In this document: piece by piece, positions 14,886-23,271 of the stretch
How positions within the stretch are numbered: position 1 is the first letter of the stretch
Layout of the letters: each line of letters begins with the position of its first letter
Source: JAPHTQ01 sp051747405
GTDB taxonomy: Bacteria > Pseudomonadota > Gammaproteobacteria > Thiohalomonadales > Thiohalomonadaceae
Assembly: GCA_051747405.1 (NCBI GenBank)
Contig: JBNJGC010000002.1
Location: forward strand, 1 to 44,332
Direction: 5' to 3'
Length of the DNA: 44,332 nt
Notes under the pieces: model-generated
Databases searched by the model: none
Told to the model about the DNA's origin: nothing
Seen by the model: the letters and a program-made list of their open reading frames with translations, nothing else
Program-made: the position numbers and the translations under genes

Positions 14886-15362
14886 CTACTCCTCCGCCTC
14901 TCCGGTCAGCTCCTCGTGGCTGAAGAGTTTGTCCATATCCACCAGGATCAACAACTCGTCGCCCTGGTTGGAGACGCCCTGAATGAACTGGGCGCTCTCG
15001 TCGTTACCGACGTTGGGGGCGTACTCGATATCCGATGCGCTCAGGGTCGCCACCTCGGCGACGCTGTCGACCATCATCCCCAGCACCTGCTCCCCCATCT
15101 CGATCACCACGATGCGGGTCGCCTCATCCGGCTCCTTCACCGACAGGCCGAAGCGCTTGCGGGTATCCACCACGGTCACCACATTACCGCGCAGGTTGAT
15201 GATCCCCAACACAAAGGGCGGAGAGCCGGGGACGGGAGCCAGATCCACGTTTTTCAGCACCTCGCGCACCAGCATGACGTTGACGCCATACTTCTCATCC
15301 TCCAGACGGAAAGTGACCCACTCGGTGACCGGTTCGTTGCTGCTATGATCCTGCTCTTCCAT
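14886..15362 (-). CDS. cheW: chemotaxis coupling protein CheW
   Basis: CheW joins chemoreceptors to the CheA kinase. The 158 residues form one CheW domain: EWVTFRLEDEKYGVNVMLVR, LREVLKNVDLAPVPGSPPF-type beta structure, VLGIINLRGNVVTVVDTRKR, and IVVIEMGEQVLGMMVDSVAE. An ATG at 15362 (MEEQDHSS) is preferred over one at 15416, which would overlap parP, because the shorter form matches the usual length. Its place after parP and before the DUF2802-like gene is the Pseudomonas-type order. Confidence 0.95.
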   Translation of the reverse strand: MEEQDHSSNEPVTEWVTFRLEDEKYGVNVMLVREVLKNVDLAPVPGSPPFVLGIINLRGNVVTVVDTRKRFGLSVKEPDEATRIVVIEMGEQVLGMMVDSVAEVATLSASDIEYAPNVGNDESAQFIQGVSNQGDELLILVDMDKLFSHEELTGEAEE

Positions 15363-15412
15363 CACGTTACCCCTGTTGTTCGTTCCGATGCCGGGCGACG
15401 GGCATCCTCGAT

Positions 15413-16177
15413 TCATCTATCGGAAGGCGGCGGCGCTGCATCCGCCTCCGCCGAGTCGGGCCGATCCTCTATCCCGCTGGCCAACATCTGGGCGAAAGCG
15501 GGCGGGTCGATGATCGCACACATATGCTCGATCACCGTCCCCGCCAACCAGCGCCGCCGAGTCCGGCTGGTGCGCCAGCGCACCTGATCGTGATCCAGAC
15601 TCACCACTTCGTCCACCTGATCGCAGGCCAACCCCCAGCGCCCCCCGTCGATGAAGACGACCCGACTGATCCGCTCCTCGGCGGGCTGCGTCAACCGCGC
15701 CAGGCGATCCTCCGGCAAAACCAGCTGTGCGGTATCGATCACCGGCACGCTGTGTTCGCGGTAGTTCATCAGCCCCAGATACCACGCCACATGGCCGGGC
15801 ATGGGCGTGATCGCCTCCTTGCTCCAGACCTGAATACCGCTCAGTTCCGCCAGCGGGACCGCCAGGGTCAGGCCGCCGGCCTTGAACAGCAGCGCCTGAA
15901 AGCGCTCCTCGGCCCACTCGGGCGGCCCCTCCTGTGGGGCCGCAGCGGGCGGTTGGGTCTGCACCGGCACCTCCACCGCCGGCTCGGCGGGCGCCTCCTG
16001 CGGAAGCTCCACCGGCGCCACTACCGGTGGGGCAATCACCGGTGGGGCTTGCGGCCCTTCTGCCAGCTCGGTATCGCGGCCAGCGGGCTCCTGCGTCGAC
16101 TCTTCGCGCAGCAGCGCATCGAAATAGGCGCTCAGCGCCTGATTCTGCTCGATCAGTGACGGGTGTTTATGGCTCAT
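15413..16177 (-). CDS. parP: ParP, CheW-domain protein for polar chemosensory arrays
   Basis: A 254-residue protein: a short conserved start (LIEQNQALSAYFDALLRE), a Pro/Ala/Glu linker (about 30-95), and a C-terminal CheW-like (AIF) domain from about 100 (FQALLFKAGGLTLAVPLAEL, then LGLMNYREHSVPVIDTAQLV). In Vibrio and Pseudomonas relatives ParP links ParC to CheA and keeps the array at the pole. It overlaps parC by ATGA and precedes cheW. The linker length and domain order distinguish it from a second CheW. The AIF partner in CheA may be the repeated linker motif described in the findings. Confidence 0.88.
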   Translation of the reverse strand: MSHKHPSLIEQNQALSAYFDALLREESTQEPAGRDTELAEGPQAPPVIAPPVVAPVELPQEAPAEPAVEVPVQTQPPAAAPQEGPPEWAEERFQALLFKAGGLTLAVPLAELSGIQVWSKEAITPMPGHVAWYLGLMNYREHSVPVIDTAQLVLPEDRLARLTQPAEERISRVVFIDGGRWGLACDQVDEVVSLDHDQVRWRTSRTRRRWLAGTVIEHMCAIIDPPAFAQMLASGIEDRPDSAEADAAPPPSDR

Positions 16178-16977
16178 GGCTGCGACACCGCTGTGCTCAT
16201 CTCACTCCCCCCGGTAGTACCCAACAGGGTATCGAGCAGCGTGGCGTAGGCGATGGAGCCGCGTGCCTGGGGGTTGAGGTAGTTTAAAGGCAACCCCTGC
16301 CGACTCGCCTCACGGAACTGGGTATCCACCGGGATCACCGATTTCCAGATCTGCTCCGGGTACTTCTCCTTGAGGCTTTTGAGACTCTCCAGAGAGGCGC
16401 GGGTGCGACGGTCGAACATGGTCGGCACGATAAGATACTCCAGTGGGCGCTGGCGGGCCCGCAGAATCATATTGAGTGTGCGCAGCATCCGCTCAAGCCC
16501 CTTGAGGGCGAGAAACTCGGTCTGCACCGGGATCAACAGCCGGTTGCTGGCGGCCAGGGCGTTGACCATCAATACCCCCAGCACCGGCGGACAGTCGATA
16601 AAGACGTGGTCGTACTGCCCGGCCAGGCGCAAAATCGCCCGTGCCAGCACCAACCCCATCCCCTCCTTCGAGCCGAGTTGGCGGTCGAGGGTGGCCAGTG
16701 CCGTGGAGGCGGGCAGCAGATCCAGCCCCTCGGCGCTGGTGGGCACCACCAGCTCCAGCGCCGAGGGGCGCTGATCCCCCTCCATATGGAACAGCGAGTA
16801 GACGCTGGTCTCGATGGTATCCGGGTCGTAACCGCAGTAGGTAGTGAGCGAGCCGTGGGGGTCGAGATCGACCATCAGCACCCGCTGCCCACGCTGGGCC
16901 AGCAGACCGGCGAGGCTGATGGTGGTGGTGGTCTTCCCCACCCCGCCTTTTTGGTTGGCAATAGACCATACCTGCAT
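16174..16977 (-). CDS. parC: ParC, ParA-like ATPase for polar chemotaxis proteins
   Basis: A 267-residue ParA/MinD-type ATPase with the deviant Walker A motif IANQKGGVGKTTTTISLAG at the N-terminus, DLDPHGSLTTYCGYDP (switch I/Walker A' region) and VFIDCPPVLGVLMVNAL (Walker B). Between motD and parP in the che locus, this is the ATPase called ParC that places chemotaxis proteins at the flagellated pole. It is not DNA topoisomerase IV subunit ParC, which shares the symbol. The start overlaps the motD stop by one base (TGATG). Confidence 0.9.
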   Translation of the reverse strand: MQVWSIANQKGGVGKTTTTISLAGLLAQRGQRVLMVDLDPHGSLTTYCGYDPDTIETSVYSLFHMEGDQRPSALELVVPTSAEGLDLLPASTALATLDRQLGSKEGMGLVLARAILRLAGQYDHVFIDCPPVLGVLMVNALAASNRLLIPVQTEFLALKGLERMLRTLNMILRARQRPLEYLIVPTMFDRRTRASLESLKSLKEKYPEQIWKSVIPVDTQFREASRQGLPLNYLNPQARGSIAYATLLDTLLGTTGGSEMSTAVSQP

Positions 16978-17768
16978 CAGCCGCCCCCTCCACCACTGCG
17001 GGAACCTTCAAGCATACGCCGCTCCTGGCCCCCCTTCATGATCACCAGTACCACGCGCCGATTCTTGCGCCGTCCCTCCGGGGTGGCGTTGTCCGCCACC
17101 GGGCGGTACTCTCCGTAGCCGATTGCCGCCATACGCTCCGGGTCGACCCCCTCGTTCATAAAAAGGTGGACCACACTGGCGGCCCGCGCCGCTGAGAGCT
17201 CCCAGTTGGAAGGGAAGAGGTAGGTGTTGATCGGCAGGTTGTCGGTAAACCCCTCCACCTGGATGGCGTTGGGGTAGCGAGCCAGGGTGTCGGCCAGACG
17301 CTGCAGCACCGGTACCGCCTCATCCTCCAGCTCAGCACTGCCGCTGGTAAAGAGCAGGCTGGTGTTGATTTCGATCTCGACCCAGTTCTCATTGCGAATG
17401 ATCTCGATAAGCTCCTGATCGATAAGCGGCTGGAGGGTCCGCTCGAAGCTATCGGCGATGGCCTGCAGATCCCCCTCCGGTGAGCCCTCCTCAGGCAGGT
17501 CGATGACGCTGGGCGGTCTTGCCTGCTCCGGCAGCAGGGCCTGGTCTCCCTGCACCGACTCACCCACCTGGATCGGCTCCAACGTCTTGGGGTCCTCATT
17601 GAAGGCGGAGACCAGAGTGTCGGAGAGCACCCGATACTTGCCCTCGTTGACCGATGAGATGGCGTACATCACCACGAAGAAGGCGAACAGCAGGGTGATG
17701 AAGTCCGCATAGGAGATCAACCACCGATCCAGGTTCTCAGGTTCCTCATGGCGTCTTTTGCGCGGCAT
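16977..17768 (-). CDS. motD: flagellar stator protein MotD (MotB-like)
   Basis: A 263-residue MotB-type stator subunit. A basic N-terminus precedes one membrane helix with the proton-carrying Asp (WLISYADFITLLFAFFVVMY, D22). A flexible Gln/Glu/Pro-rich plug-linker follows, then an OmpA-like peptidoglycan-binding domain (about 135-245) with IQVEGFTDNLPINTYLFPSN and NWELSAARAASVVHLFM. Paired with MotC just upstream (25 bp), it forms the second stator of Pseudomonas-type bacteria. A Gly-rich tail ends the protein. Confidence 0.93.
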   Translation of the reverse strand: MPRKRRHEEPENLDRWLISYADFITLLFAFFVVMYAISSVNEGKYRVLSDTLVSAFNEDPKTLEPIQVGESVQGDQALLPEQARPPSVIDLPEEGSPEGDLQAIADSFERTLQPLIDQELIEIIRNENWVEIEINTSLLFTSGSAELEDEAVPVLQRLADTLARYPNAIQVEGFTDNLPINTYLFPSNWELSAARAASVVHLFMNEGVDPERMAAIGYGEYRPVADNATPEGRRKNRRVVLVIMKGGQERRMLEGSRSGGGGG

Positions 17769-17793
17769 ATCGCACTCGTCGTTACCCGGTTGG

Positions 17794-18534
17794 CTAGGTC
17801 AAAAAGCCCTGGAGCTTGCTCTCGATGTTACGCGGATTGTCCCCCTCGGCGATGGAGACGATCCCCTCGATCATCATGTAACGAAACTGGCTCTGTGCCA
17901 AGACCAGACTCTTGAGCTTATTGGCGATGGGGATCAGCAGCAGGTTGGCCAGCGCCACACCATAGATTGTAGCGACGAAGGCCACCGCGATACCGTGGCC
18001 CAGCTTGGAGGGGTCGGAGAGGTTCTCCATCACCTGGATCAGACCCAGCACCGCGCCGATGATCCCCACCGTCGGGGTATAGCCGCCCATGCTCTCGTAG
18101 AGTTTGGCGGCGCCCAGATCATACTGCTCCCGGGTGTCCACCTCCACTTCGAGGATGTTGCGCATCACCTCCGGCTCGTTACCGTCCACCAGCAGCTGCA
18201 GCCCCTTGCGGGCGAAGTCGTCCGCTTCGGTATCGGAGGCGGCCTCTAGCCCAAGCAGCCCCTCTTTGCGGGCGATGTTGCTCCAGGTGATGATCTTCTC
18301 AATCGCCTCGTCGGCCATCTGCCTCGGCGGCACGAAAACCCAGCCAAGGAGTTTGACCGCACGCATAAAGGTATTGATGGGCGCCTGCAGCATGATCGCC
18401 CCAAGGGTACCGCCGGCGACGATGATCATCGCCGGGCCGTTGATCAGCGAACTGGCGCTCCCGCCCTCAAGATACTGCCCGCCGAGGATGGCGCCGACGC
18501 CGAGAAACACACCGATGAGACTGAGATAATCCAT
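17794..18534 (-). CDS. motC: flagellar stator protein MotC (MotA-like)
   Basis: A 246-residue MotA-type stator subunit with four membrane helices. The N-terminus reads MDYLSLIGVFLGVGAILGGQ, and the conserved helix 3-4 region is MGGYTPTVGIIGAVLGLIQV followed by LGHGIAVAFVATIYGVALAN. The cytoplasmic loop between helices 2 and 3 holds charged residues that contact FliG in related proteins. It starts 2 bp after cheB and is followed by motD. It is distinct from the longer MotA at 38724-39584. Confidence 0.94.
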   Translation of the reverse strand: MDYLSLIGVFLGVGAILGGQYLEGGSASSLINGPAMIIVAGGTLGAIMLQAPINTFMRAVKLLGWVFVPPRQMADEAIEKIITWSNIARKEGLLGLEAASDTEADDFARKGLQLLVDGNEPEVMRNILEVEVDTREQYDLGAAKLYESMGGYTPTVGIIGAVLGLIQVMENLSDPSKLGHGIAVAFVATIYGVALANLLLIPIANKLKSLVLAQSQFRYMMIEGIVSIAEGDNPRNIESKLQGFLT

Positions 18535-18536
18535 GG

Positions 18537-19649
18537 TCAGATCTGTGCCAGTGTCGGCCCGACCTCCTTGAGTCCCAACACACGATCAGTCAGGCCGGCA
18601 TCGGCCACCGCGGCGGGCATGCCGTAGACCACACAGCTGGCCTCGTCCTGGGACCAGATGGTGGAGCCGGCGCTTTTGAGGCTGCGACACCCCTCGCGTC
18701 CGTCGGCCCCCATGCCGGTGAGGATGATCGCCAGGGTCTGTGAAGGGAAGACCTTGGCGATCGATTTAAAGGTGAGATCCACACAGGGCTTGTAGGTCTG
18801 GCCCGGCTCGCTGTCGCTGATCCGCACCACTTGGCGTCCGCCGCGCGACTCCAGCTGCATCTGCTTGCCCCCCGGGGCCAGCAGCGCAGTGCCTGGTTTG
18901 AGTGCATCGCCATCCTCCGCCTCCTTGACGGTGATGGCGCAGAGCTGATTGAGGCGCTGGGCAAAGGCGGGAGTGAAACTGCCCGGCATGTGCTGCACCA
19001 GCACCAGCGGATAGGGAAATGCGGCGGGCAGTTTGGTCAGTACCTCCTGCAACGCCACCGGTCCACCGGTGGAGGTACCGATGGCGACCAGCTTCACCGT
19101 GCCCTTGCGCGGCATGCCCCCACCCTTGGGGGGCGGGGGCGGTGTCGGTGCGGTACCGGGGCGGGGACGGGTGGCTGCCGGGGCGGTAGCACCCGGTCGC
19201 GGAGGAGTTCGCGCTGTCGGCGACGGTGTCGTGGGACGGGGGGGGCGTCGCCCCTGGCGGGCGATATCGTAGACCCGGTCACAGAGCGCCTTGGTCGCCT
19301 CTTCGCGGTTTTTGGAGATATCCTCGAAGCGCTTCGGCAGATAGTCCACCGCGCCGGCGTCGAGGGCGTCCAGCGTCGCCTTGGCGCCATCGGTGGTGAG
19401 TGAGGAGAACATCAATATGGGTCGCGGATTGGCCCGCATGATCCGCCGTGTGGCGGTAATGCCGTCCATAACCGGCATCTCGATATCCATGGTGATGACA
19501 TCGGGCTTGAGCTTGGCGGCCATATCCACCGCCTGCTGGCCGTCAGCGGCCTCGCCCACCACCTCCAGCCGGCTGTCCGCCTCCAGCATCGCCTTTACGC
19601 GCCGACGGAAGAATCCCGAGTCGTCAACCACTAGCACCCGTATGGGCAT
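18537..19649 (-). CDS. cheB: chemotaxis methylesterase CheB
   Basis: CheB removes methyl groups from chemoreceptors for adaptation. It is 370 residues: a receiver domain (about 1-120, phospho-acceptor D55 in VITMDIEMPVMDG), a Pro/Thr-rich linker (about 137-180), and a CheB methylesterase domain with VAIGTSTGGPVALQEVL (catalytic Ser), LVLVQHMPGSFTPAF (His) and IILTGMGADGREG (Asp). The ribosome site AAGGAGT is well placed before ATG 19649. No CheR is in the window; it must be elsewhere. An 85-bp gap to cheA contains a CCGCCGCGGCGG palindrome. Confidence 0.95.
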   Translation of the reverse strand: MPIRVLVVDDSGFFRRRVKAMLEADSRLEVVGEAADGQQAVDMAAKLKPDVITMDIEMPVMDGITATRRIMRANPRPILMFSSLTTDGAKATLDALDAGAVDYLPKRFEDISKNREEATKALCDRVYDIARQGRRPPRPTTPSPTARTPPRPGATAPAATRPRPGTAPTPPPPPKGGGMPRKGTVKLVAIGTSTGGPVALQEVLTKLPAAFPYPLVLVQHMPGSFTPAFAQRLNQLCAITVKEAEDGDALKPGTALLAPGGKQMQLESRGGRQVVRISDSEPGQTYKPCVDLTFKSIAKVFPSQTLAIILTGMGADGREGCRSLKSAGSTIWSQDEASCVVYGMPAAVADAGLTDRVLGLKEVGPTLAQI

Positions 19650-19710
19650 TCACATACTCCTTAAGTCGTCAATTTGGATAACTGCCGCGCAGGCGCGCCG
19701 GTGGGCGCTG

Positions 19711-19722
19711 CCGCCGCGGCGG
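19711..19722. repeat. 12-bp perfect palindrome between cheA and cheB
   Basis: CCGCCGCGGCGG in the 85-bp cheA-cheB interval. In GC-rich DNA this may be chance, or a processing or stability hairpin in the long che transcript. There is no T-run. Confidence 0.3.
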
Positions 19723-19734
19723 ATTGTCTCTATC

Positions 19735-21951
19735 TCAGGCGTAGGCCTTCATCAGGCTCGGCACATCGAGGATCAGGGCGATGCGCCCGTCACCGGTAAT
19801 GGTGGCGCCTGCCATCCCCTCGGTACCGTGCAGCAGCGCGCCCAGAGGCTTGATCACCACCTCCTCCTGACCGATGAGCTGGTCCACCACGAAACCCACC
19901 TGCTGGGTGCCAACATTCACCACCACCACATGGCCGCTCGCGGGCAGCTCATCGGGGCAGCCGTCGATCAGCCAGCCGGAGAGGTAGTAGAGCGGCAGCG
20001 CGTGGTCGCGGATCATGATCACCCGCCGTCCATCCACCACATTGGTCTTGGTCAGGTCGAGGTGGAAGATCTCGCTCACGCTCACCAGCGGCAGGGCGAA
20101 GGTCTGCTGGGTGAGCTTGACCATCAGCGTGGGCATGATGGCAAGGGTCAGCGGCACCTTGATGGAGAGTCGTGTCCCCTTGCCCAGCTCGGAGTCGATC
20201 TCAACGCTGCCGTTGAGCTGGGAGATGCGTGTCTTGACCACATCCATCCCCACGCCGCGACCGGAGATATCCGAGATCTGGTCCTTGGTGGAAAAACCGG
20301 CAGCAAAGATGAGCATATAGGCCTCTTTGTCGTCCAGTCGGGCGGCAGCCTCCTCGTCCATGACTCCCTTTTTCACTGCCACCTGGCGCAGTTTGTCCGC
20401 ATCCATGCCGGCACCGTCATCGGTGATAGTGAGCAGGATATGGTCACCCTCCTGCTCCGCGGCCAGGCGAACCGTGCCGGCGCGGGGCTTACCCGCCGCC
20501 TCGCGTACATCGGGCATCTCCACACCGTGGTCAACGGCGTTGCGCACCAGGTGCACCAGCGGATCGGCCAGCGCCTCCACCAGATTCTTGTCCAGGTCGG
20601 TGTCTTCACCGACCATGTCGAGCTTGACCTCTTTGTTCAGGTTACGCGCCAGATCCCGTACCACGCGGGGGAAGCGACCGAAGACCTTCTTGATCGGCTG
20701 CATGCGCGTCTTCATCACCGACATCTGCAGGTCGCCGGTCACCACATCGAGATTGGCCACCGCCTTGGAGACCTCTTCGGAGGCCATCTCACCGGTCTCG
20801 CTGTTGGAGAGCGTGGCAAGACGGTTACGCACCAGCACCAACTCGCCGACCATATTCATAATGTCGTCCAGGCGCTTGGTATCGACTCGAACGGTACTCT
20901 CCGCCTGGGGCGCCTCCTTCTTGGGTGCGCTTTTGGCCGCGGGCTTGCTCGCAGCGGCAGGTTTCTCGACAGGCTTCGGCTCGGGCTTTTTCGCTGCCTC
21001 GGGCGCCGGCTCGGGCTGATCGGTGGAGGTGTCGGCGGGCTTGTTAGCGGTGGTTGAAGGGCCCTGACTCTCGACGGCGTGGGGGTCGAACTTGCCCTTG
21101 CCGTGGAGCTCATCGAGCAGGGCTTCGAACTCCTCGTCGGTGATATCTTCATCGGCGGCGGCCTCATCGGCGATCTCCTTGACCGCGCCGGCGTCGGGCC
21201 CACCGTTTTCCTGACCCGCCGAGGCTGCCGCCACGGCGTTGGGGTCGAACTTGCCTTTGCCGTGGAGCTCATCCAGCAGGGATTCGAACTCATCCTCGCT
21301 GATCTCCTCGTCGCCCCCTTGCCGGGCGGACTCGGCCTTCGGCGCGGCGGGCGCTTCAGCGCCGTTGTCCAAGGCATCGAGCAGGGCCTCGAACTCCTCG
21401 TCGGTGATATCGCCGCTGGCCACCGCCTCTGCCGCCTGCTGCGCAGTGGCCTGGGCTTCGGTCTGCTCGGTGGGCTCGGCATCGGTCTGCGGTACCTCGC
21501 CTGATCCCGCCTCGGGCGCGGCATCAACCGTGCCACCCGGGGAGGGCTCCTCCTCATCGTCGCCGGGGTGGTTCATCCGCTCCAGGGCGCGTAGCAGCTC
21601 AGGATCGGCGCTGGCCGGCTCCTCCATCGCCCGCAGGCTGTCGAACTGGTCGTTGAGCACGTCCAGTACCTGCAGGAAAGTATCCATCATGGAGGTGGTG
21701 AGCTGCTTTTCGTGGTTACGCAGCAGGTTAAAAATGTCCTCGGATCGGTGGCACACCTCCACCAGCGGGTCCAGGCCGAGGAAGCCTGCACCGCCCTTGA
21801 TGGTGTGAAAGCCGCGAAAAACAGCGTTGAGCAGGTCTGCGTCGGTGGGGCTCTGCTCCAGCTCGACCAATTGCTCGTTCAGCTGCTCGAGTATCTCGCT
21901 GGCCTCGACCAGGAAATCCTGCAGGATTTCGTCATCCGCATCCAACGCCAT
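19735..21951 (-). CDS. cheA: chemotaxis histidine kinase CheA
   Basis: A 738-residue CheA. The P1 HPt domain has the phospho-acceptor H49 (AVFRGFHTIKGGAGFLGLDP). A long linker (about 130-350) replaces a recognisable P2 domain. Dimerisation begins near 352 (STVRVDTKRLDDIMNMVGEL). The ATPase domain has an N box LVHLVRNAVDHG (465-476) and a G1 box DDGAGMD (511-517), with SGRGVGMDVV as G2. A CheW-like P5 domain ends the protein. Three copies of an acidic motif, (D/E)I(T/S)(D/E)(E/D)EFE(A/S)LLD, lie at about 181-192, 216-227 and 269-280; the last two continue into LHGKGKFDP. The linker may bind ParP. GAGG lies nine bases before the ATG. Confidence 0.97.
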   Translation of the reverse strand: MALDADDEILQDFLVEASEILEQLNEQLVELEQSPTDADLLNAVFRGFHTIKGGAGFLGLDPLVEVCHRSEDIFNLLRNHEKQLTTSMMDTFLQVLDVLNDQFDSLRAMEEPASADPELLRALERMNHPGDDEEEPSPGGTVDAAPEAGSGEVPQTDAEPTEQTEAQATAQQAAEAVASGDITDEEFEALLDALDNGAEAPAAPKAESARQGGDEEISEDEFESLLDELHGKGKFDPNAVAAASAGQENGGPDAGAVKEIADEAAADEDITDEEFEALLDELHGKGKFDPHAVESQGPSTTANKPADTSTDQPEPAPEAAKKPEPKPVEKPAAASKPAAKSAPKKEAPQAESTVRVDTKRLDDIMNMVGELVLVRNRLATLSNSETGEMASEEVSKAVANLDVVTGDLQMSVMKTRMQPIKKVFGRFPRVVRDLARNLNKEVKLDMVGEDTDLDKNLVEALADPLVHLVRNAVDHGVEMPDVREAAGKPRAGTVRLAAEQEGDHILLTITDDGAGMDADKLRQVAVKKGVMDEEAAARLDDKEAYMLIFAAGFSTKDQISDISGRGVGMDVVKTRISQLNGSVEIDSELGKGTRLSIKVPLTLAIMPTLMVKLTQQTFALPLVSVSEIFHLDLTKTNVVDGRRVIMIRDHALPLYYLSGWLIDGCPDELPASGHVVVVNVGTQQVGFVVDQLIGQEEVVIKPLGALLHGTEGMAGATITGDGRIALILDVPSLMKAYA
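21076..21152 (-). repeat. CheA linker repeat, copy 3 (most C-terminal)
   Basis: A coding repeat nearly identical at DNA level to 21235-21310, encoding DITDEEFEALLDELHGKGKF. Two copies this similar suggest recent duplication or gene conversion inside cheA. Confidence 0.75.
21235..21310 (-). repeat. CheA linker repeat, copy 2
   Basis: Encodes EISEDEFESLLDELHGKGKF and partners the copy at 21076-21152. A shorter first copy (21373-21411) encodes DITDEEFEALLD without the HGKGKFDP tail. Confidence 0.75.
21373..21411 (-). repeat. CheA linker repeat, copy 1 (shortened)
   Basis: Encodes DITDEEFEALLDA. Over this stretch it is almost identical in DNA to 21076-21152 but lacks the second half of the unit. 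Confidence 0.7.
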
Positions 21952-21962
21952 GTTCTATATCC

Positions 21963-22727
21963 TCAAAAGCCCAAACTTGAGAGCAGATCGTCGACTTCGT
22001 CCTGACCGGAGACCACCTCTTGGGCGTCGTCCACGCCTGGGATGGTCGGTCCCGTCCCCTTGAGCTTGTCCTGCTCAGGCTCTTTCCTCTTCTCACCGGG
22101 CGCCTCGTTGGGCACCAGATCCTGTCCGGAGATGCGGATGAGCTCGACCAGGGAGTCCTCCATCTCATCCACAAGGGTGATCACCCGCTCAATGATCTGC
22201 CCGGTCAGGTCCTGAAAGTCCTGCGCCATCACCACCTCGTTGAGGTTGGTTCGCAGCTGTGTACTGCCGCGGCCCAGCTCATCAAAAAAGTCGTTCAGCT
22301 CCACGCTGAGCTGCCGGAACTCATCGGCGCTCATCTCCCGCTGGGTAAAGCGCTGCCACTGGGCCTTGAACTGCTCCGCCTGCTGCTGGATGTTGTCGCA
22401 GATGGGCATCGACTCTTCGGTGGCGGTAAGGCTGCGATCCGCCGATTTGGCGGTCATATCCACCACATGACGCAGACGTTCGCGGGCGTCGGGAAACTCC
22501 TTCTCCGCAAACCGGGTGATACGGGAGTCGAGGCGGAAGTTGTTCAGCGCTTCGTGAAACTGGCGCGTGAGCTTGCCCAGTTCCTGAAACAGGCTGCTCT
22601 CGCGCAGCTTGGCAATCTGGTCAAGAACCCGGTCCGCCTCCGCTTCATTGCCCTCTTCCACATAGCGGGAGAGTTCACGCACCCGCTCCACAAAGTCTTC
22701 GTCTAGCGTTATCTGTTTATCTGCCAT
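21963..22727 (-). CDS. cheZ: CheY-P phosphatase CheZ
   Basis: CheZ dephosphorylates CheY-P to end the signal. It is 254 residues, mostly helical as expected for the four-helix-bundle dimer, with the catalytic segment VMAQDFQDLTGQIIERV; D173 and Q177 in DLTGQ match the catalytic Asp and Gln of E. coli CheZ. The C-terminal end (VDDLLSSLGF) is the CheY-binding helix. It is slightly longer than the E. coli protein (214) through an acidic linker, as in Pseudomonas. It starts 54 bp after cheY with a weak ribosome site. Confidence 0.95.
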   Translation of the reverse strand: MADKQITLDEDFVERVRELSRYVEEGNEAEADRVLDQIAKLRESSLFQELGKLTRQFHEALNNFRLDSRITRFAEKEFPDARERLRHVVDMTAKSADRSLTATEESMPICDNIQQQAEQFKAQWQRFTQREMSADEFRQLSVELNDFFDELGRGSTQLRTNLNEVVMAQDFQDLTGQIIERVITLVDEMEDSLVELIRISGQDLVPNEAPGEKRKEPEQDKLKGTGPTIPGVDDAQEVVSGQDEVDDLLSSLGF

Positions 22728-22781
22728 CAGCGGTGGTCTCTTGGTCGCAGCTGTGAGTTGGGGGGGAGTGGTTGTTGCACG

Positions 22782-23171
22782 CTACCCCGCGTTGACGCGC
22801 TCGAAGATCTTCTCCATCTTCTCTTTGAGCGTGGCGGCGGTGAAGGGTTTGACGATATAGCCGTTCACCCCGGCCTTGGCCGCTTCGATAATCTGGTCCT
22901 TCTTCTGCTCCGCGGTCACCATCATCACCGGCATGTTGGCCAGCTTGGGGTCGGCACGTACCGCCTTGAGCAGATCGATCCCCTGCATGCCCGGCATATT
23001 CCAGTCGGTGATCAGCAGATCGAAGTTACCCCCCTGCAGCTTGGGCAGTGCGGTGGTGCCGTCATCGGCTTCGTCGGTGTTGTTGAACCCCAGGTCACGC
23101 AGCAGGTTCTTGATGATCCTGCGCATGGTGGAGAAGTCATCGACCACCAGTATCTTGATGTTCTTGTCCAA
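22782..23171 (-). CDS. cheY: chemotaxis response regulator CheY (TTG start)
   Basis: A single receiver domain of 129 residues. The acid pocket is D11/D12, the phospho-acceptor D56 (FDLLITDWNMPGMQGIDLL), with T86 in PVMMVTAEQ and K108 in GYIVKPF. CheY-P binds FliM to change motor direction. The start codon is TTG at 23171: DKNIKILVVDDF follows directly, no in-frame ATG fits, and GGAGG sits five bases before the TTG. It is separated from fliA by 100 bp, the largest gap in this part of the operon, without a convincing sigma-28 promoter. Confidence 0.96.
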   Translation of the reverse strand: MDKNIKILVVDDFSTMRRIIKNLLRDLGFNNTDEADDGTTALPKLQGGNFDLLITDWNMPGMQGIDLLKAVRADPKLANMPVMMVTAEQKKDQIIEAAKAGVNGYIVKPFTAATLKEKMEKIFERVNAG

Positions 23172-23271
23172 AGTTGCCTCCAGAACGTTTACGCCCTTCA
23201 GTCAAGCGGCATTGATGCATGTGTACCGGTAACCTAACGCATATCTTTTGCGCATTGTACTGGATTTTGTC

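Noticed and set aside
14196..15587. 463-codon plus-strand frame opposite cheW
   Set aside because: Antisense shadow; Leu/His/Gln-rich with no family likeness.
19381..21057. 558-codon plus-strand frame across cheB/cheA
   Set aside because: Antisense shadow; it has the His-rich composition expected from reversed GC-rich codons.
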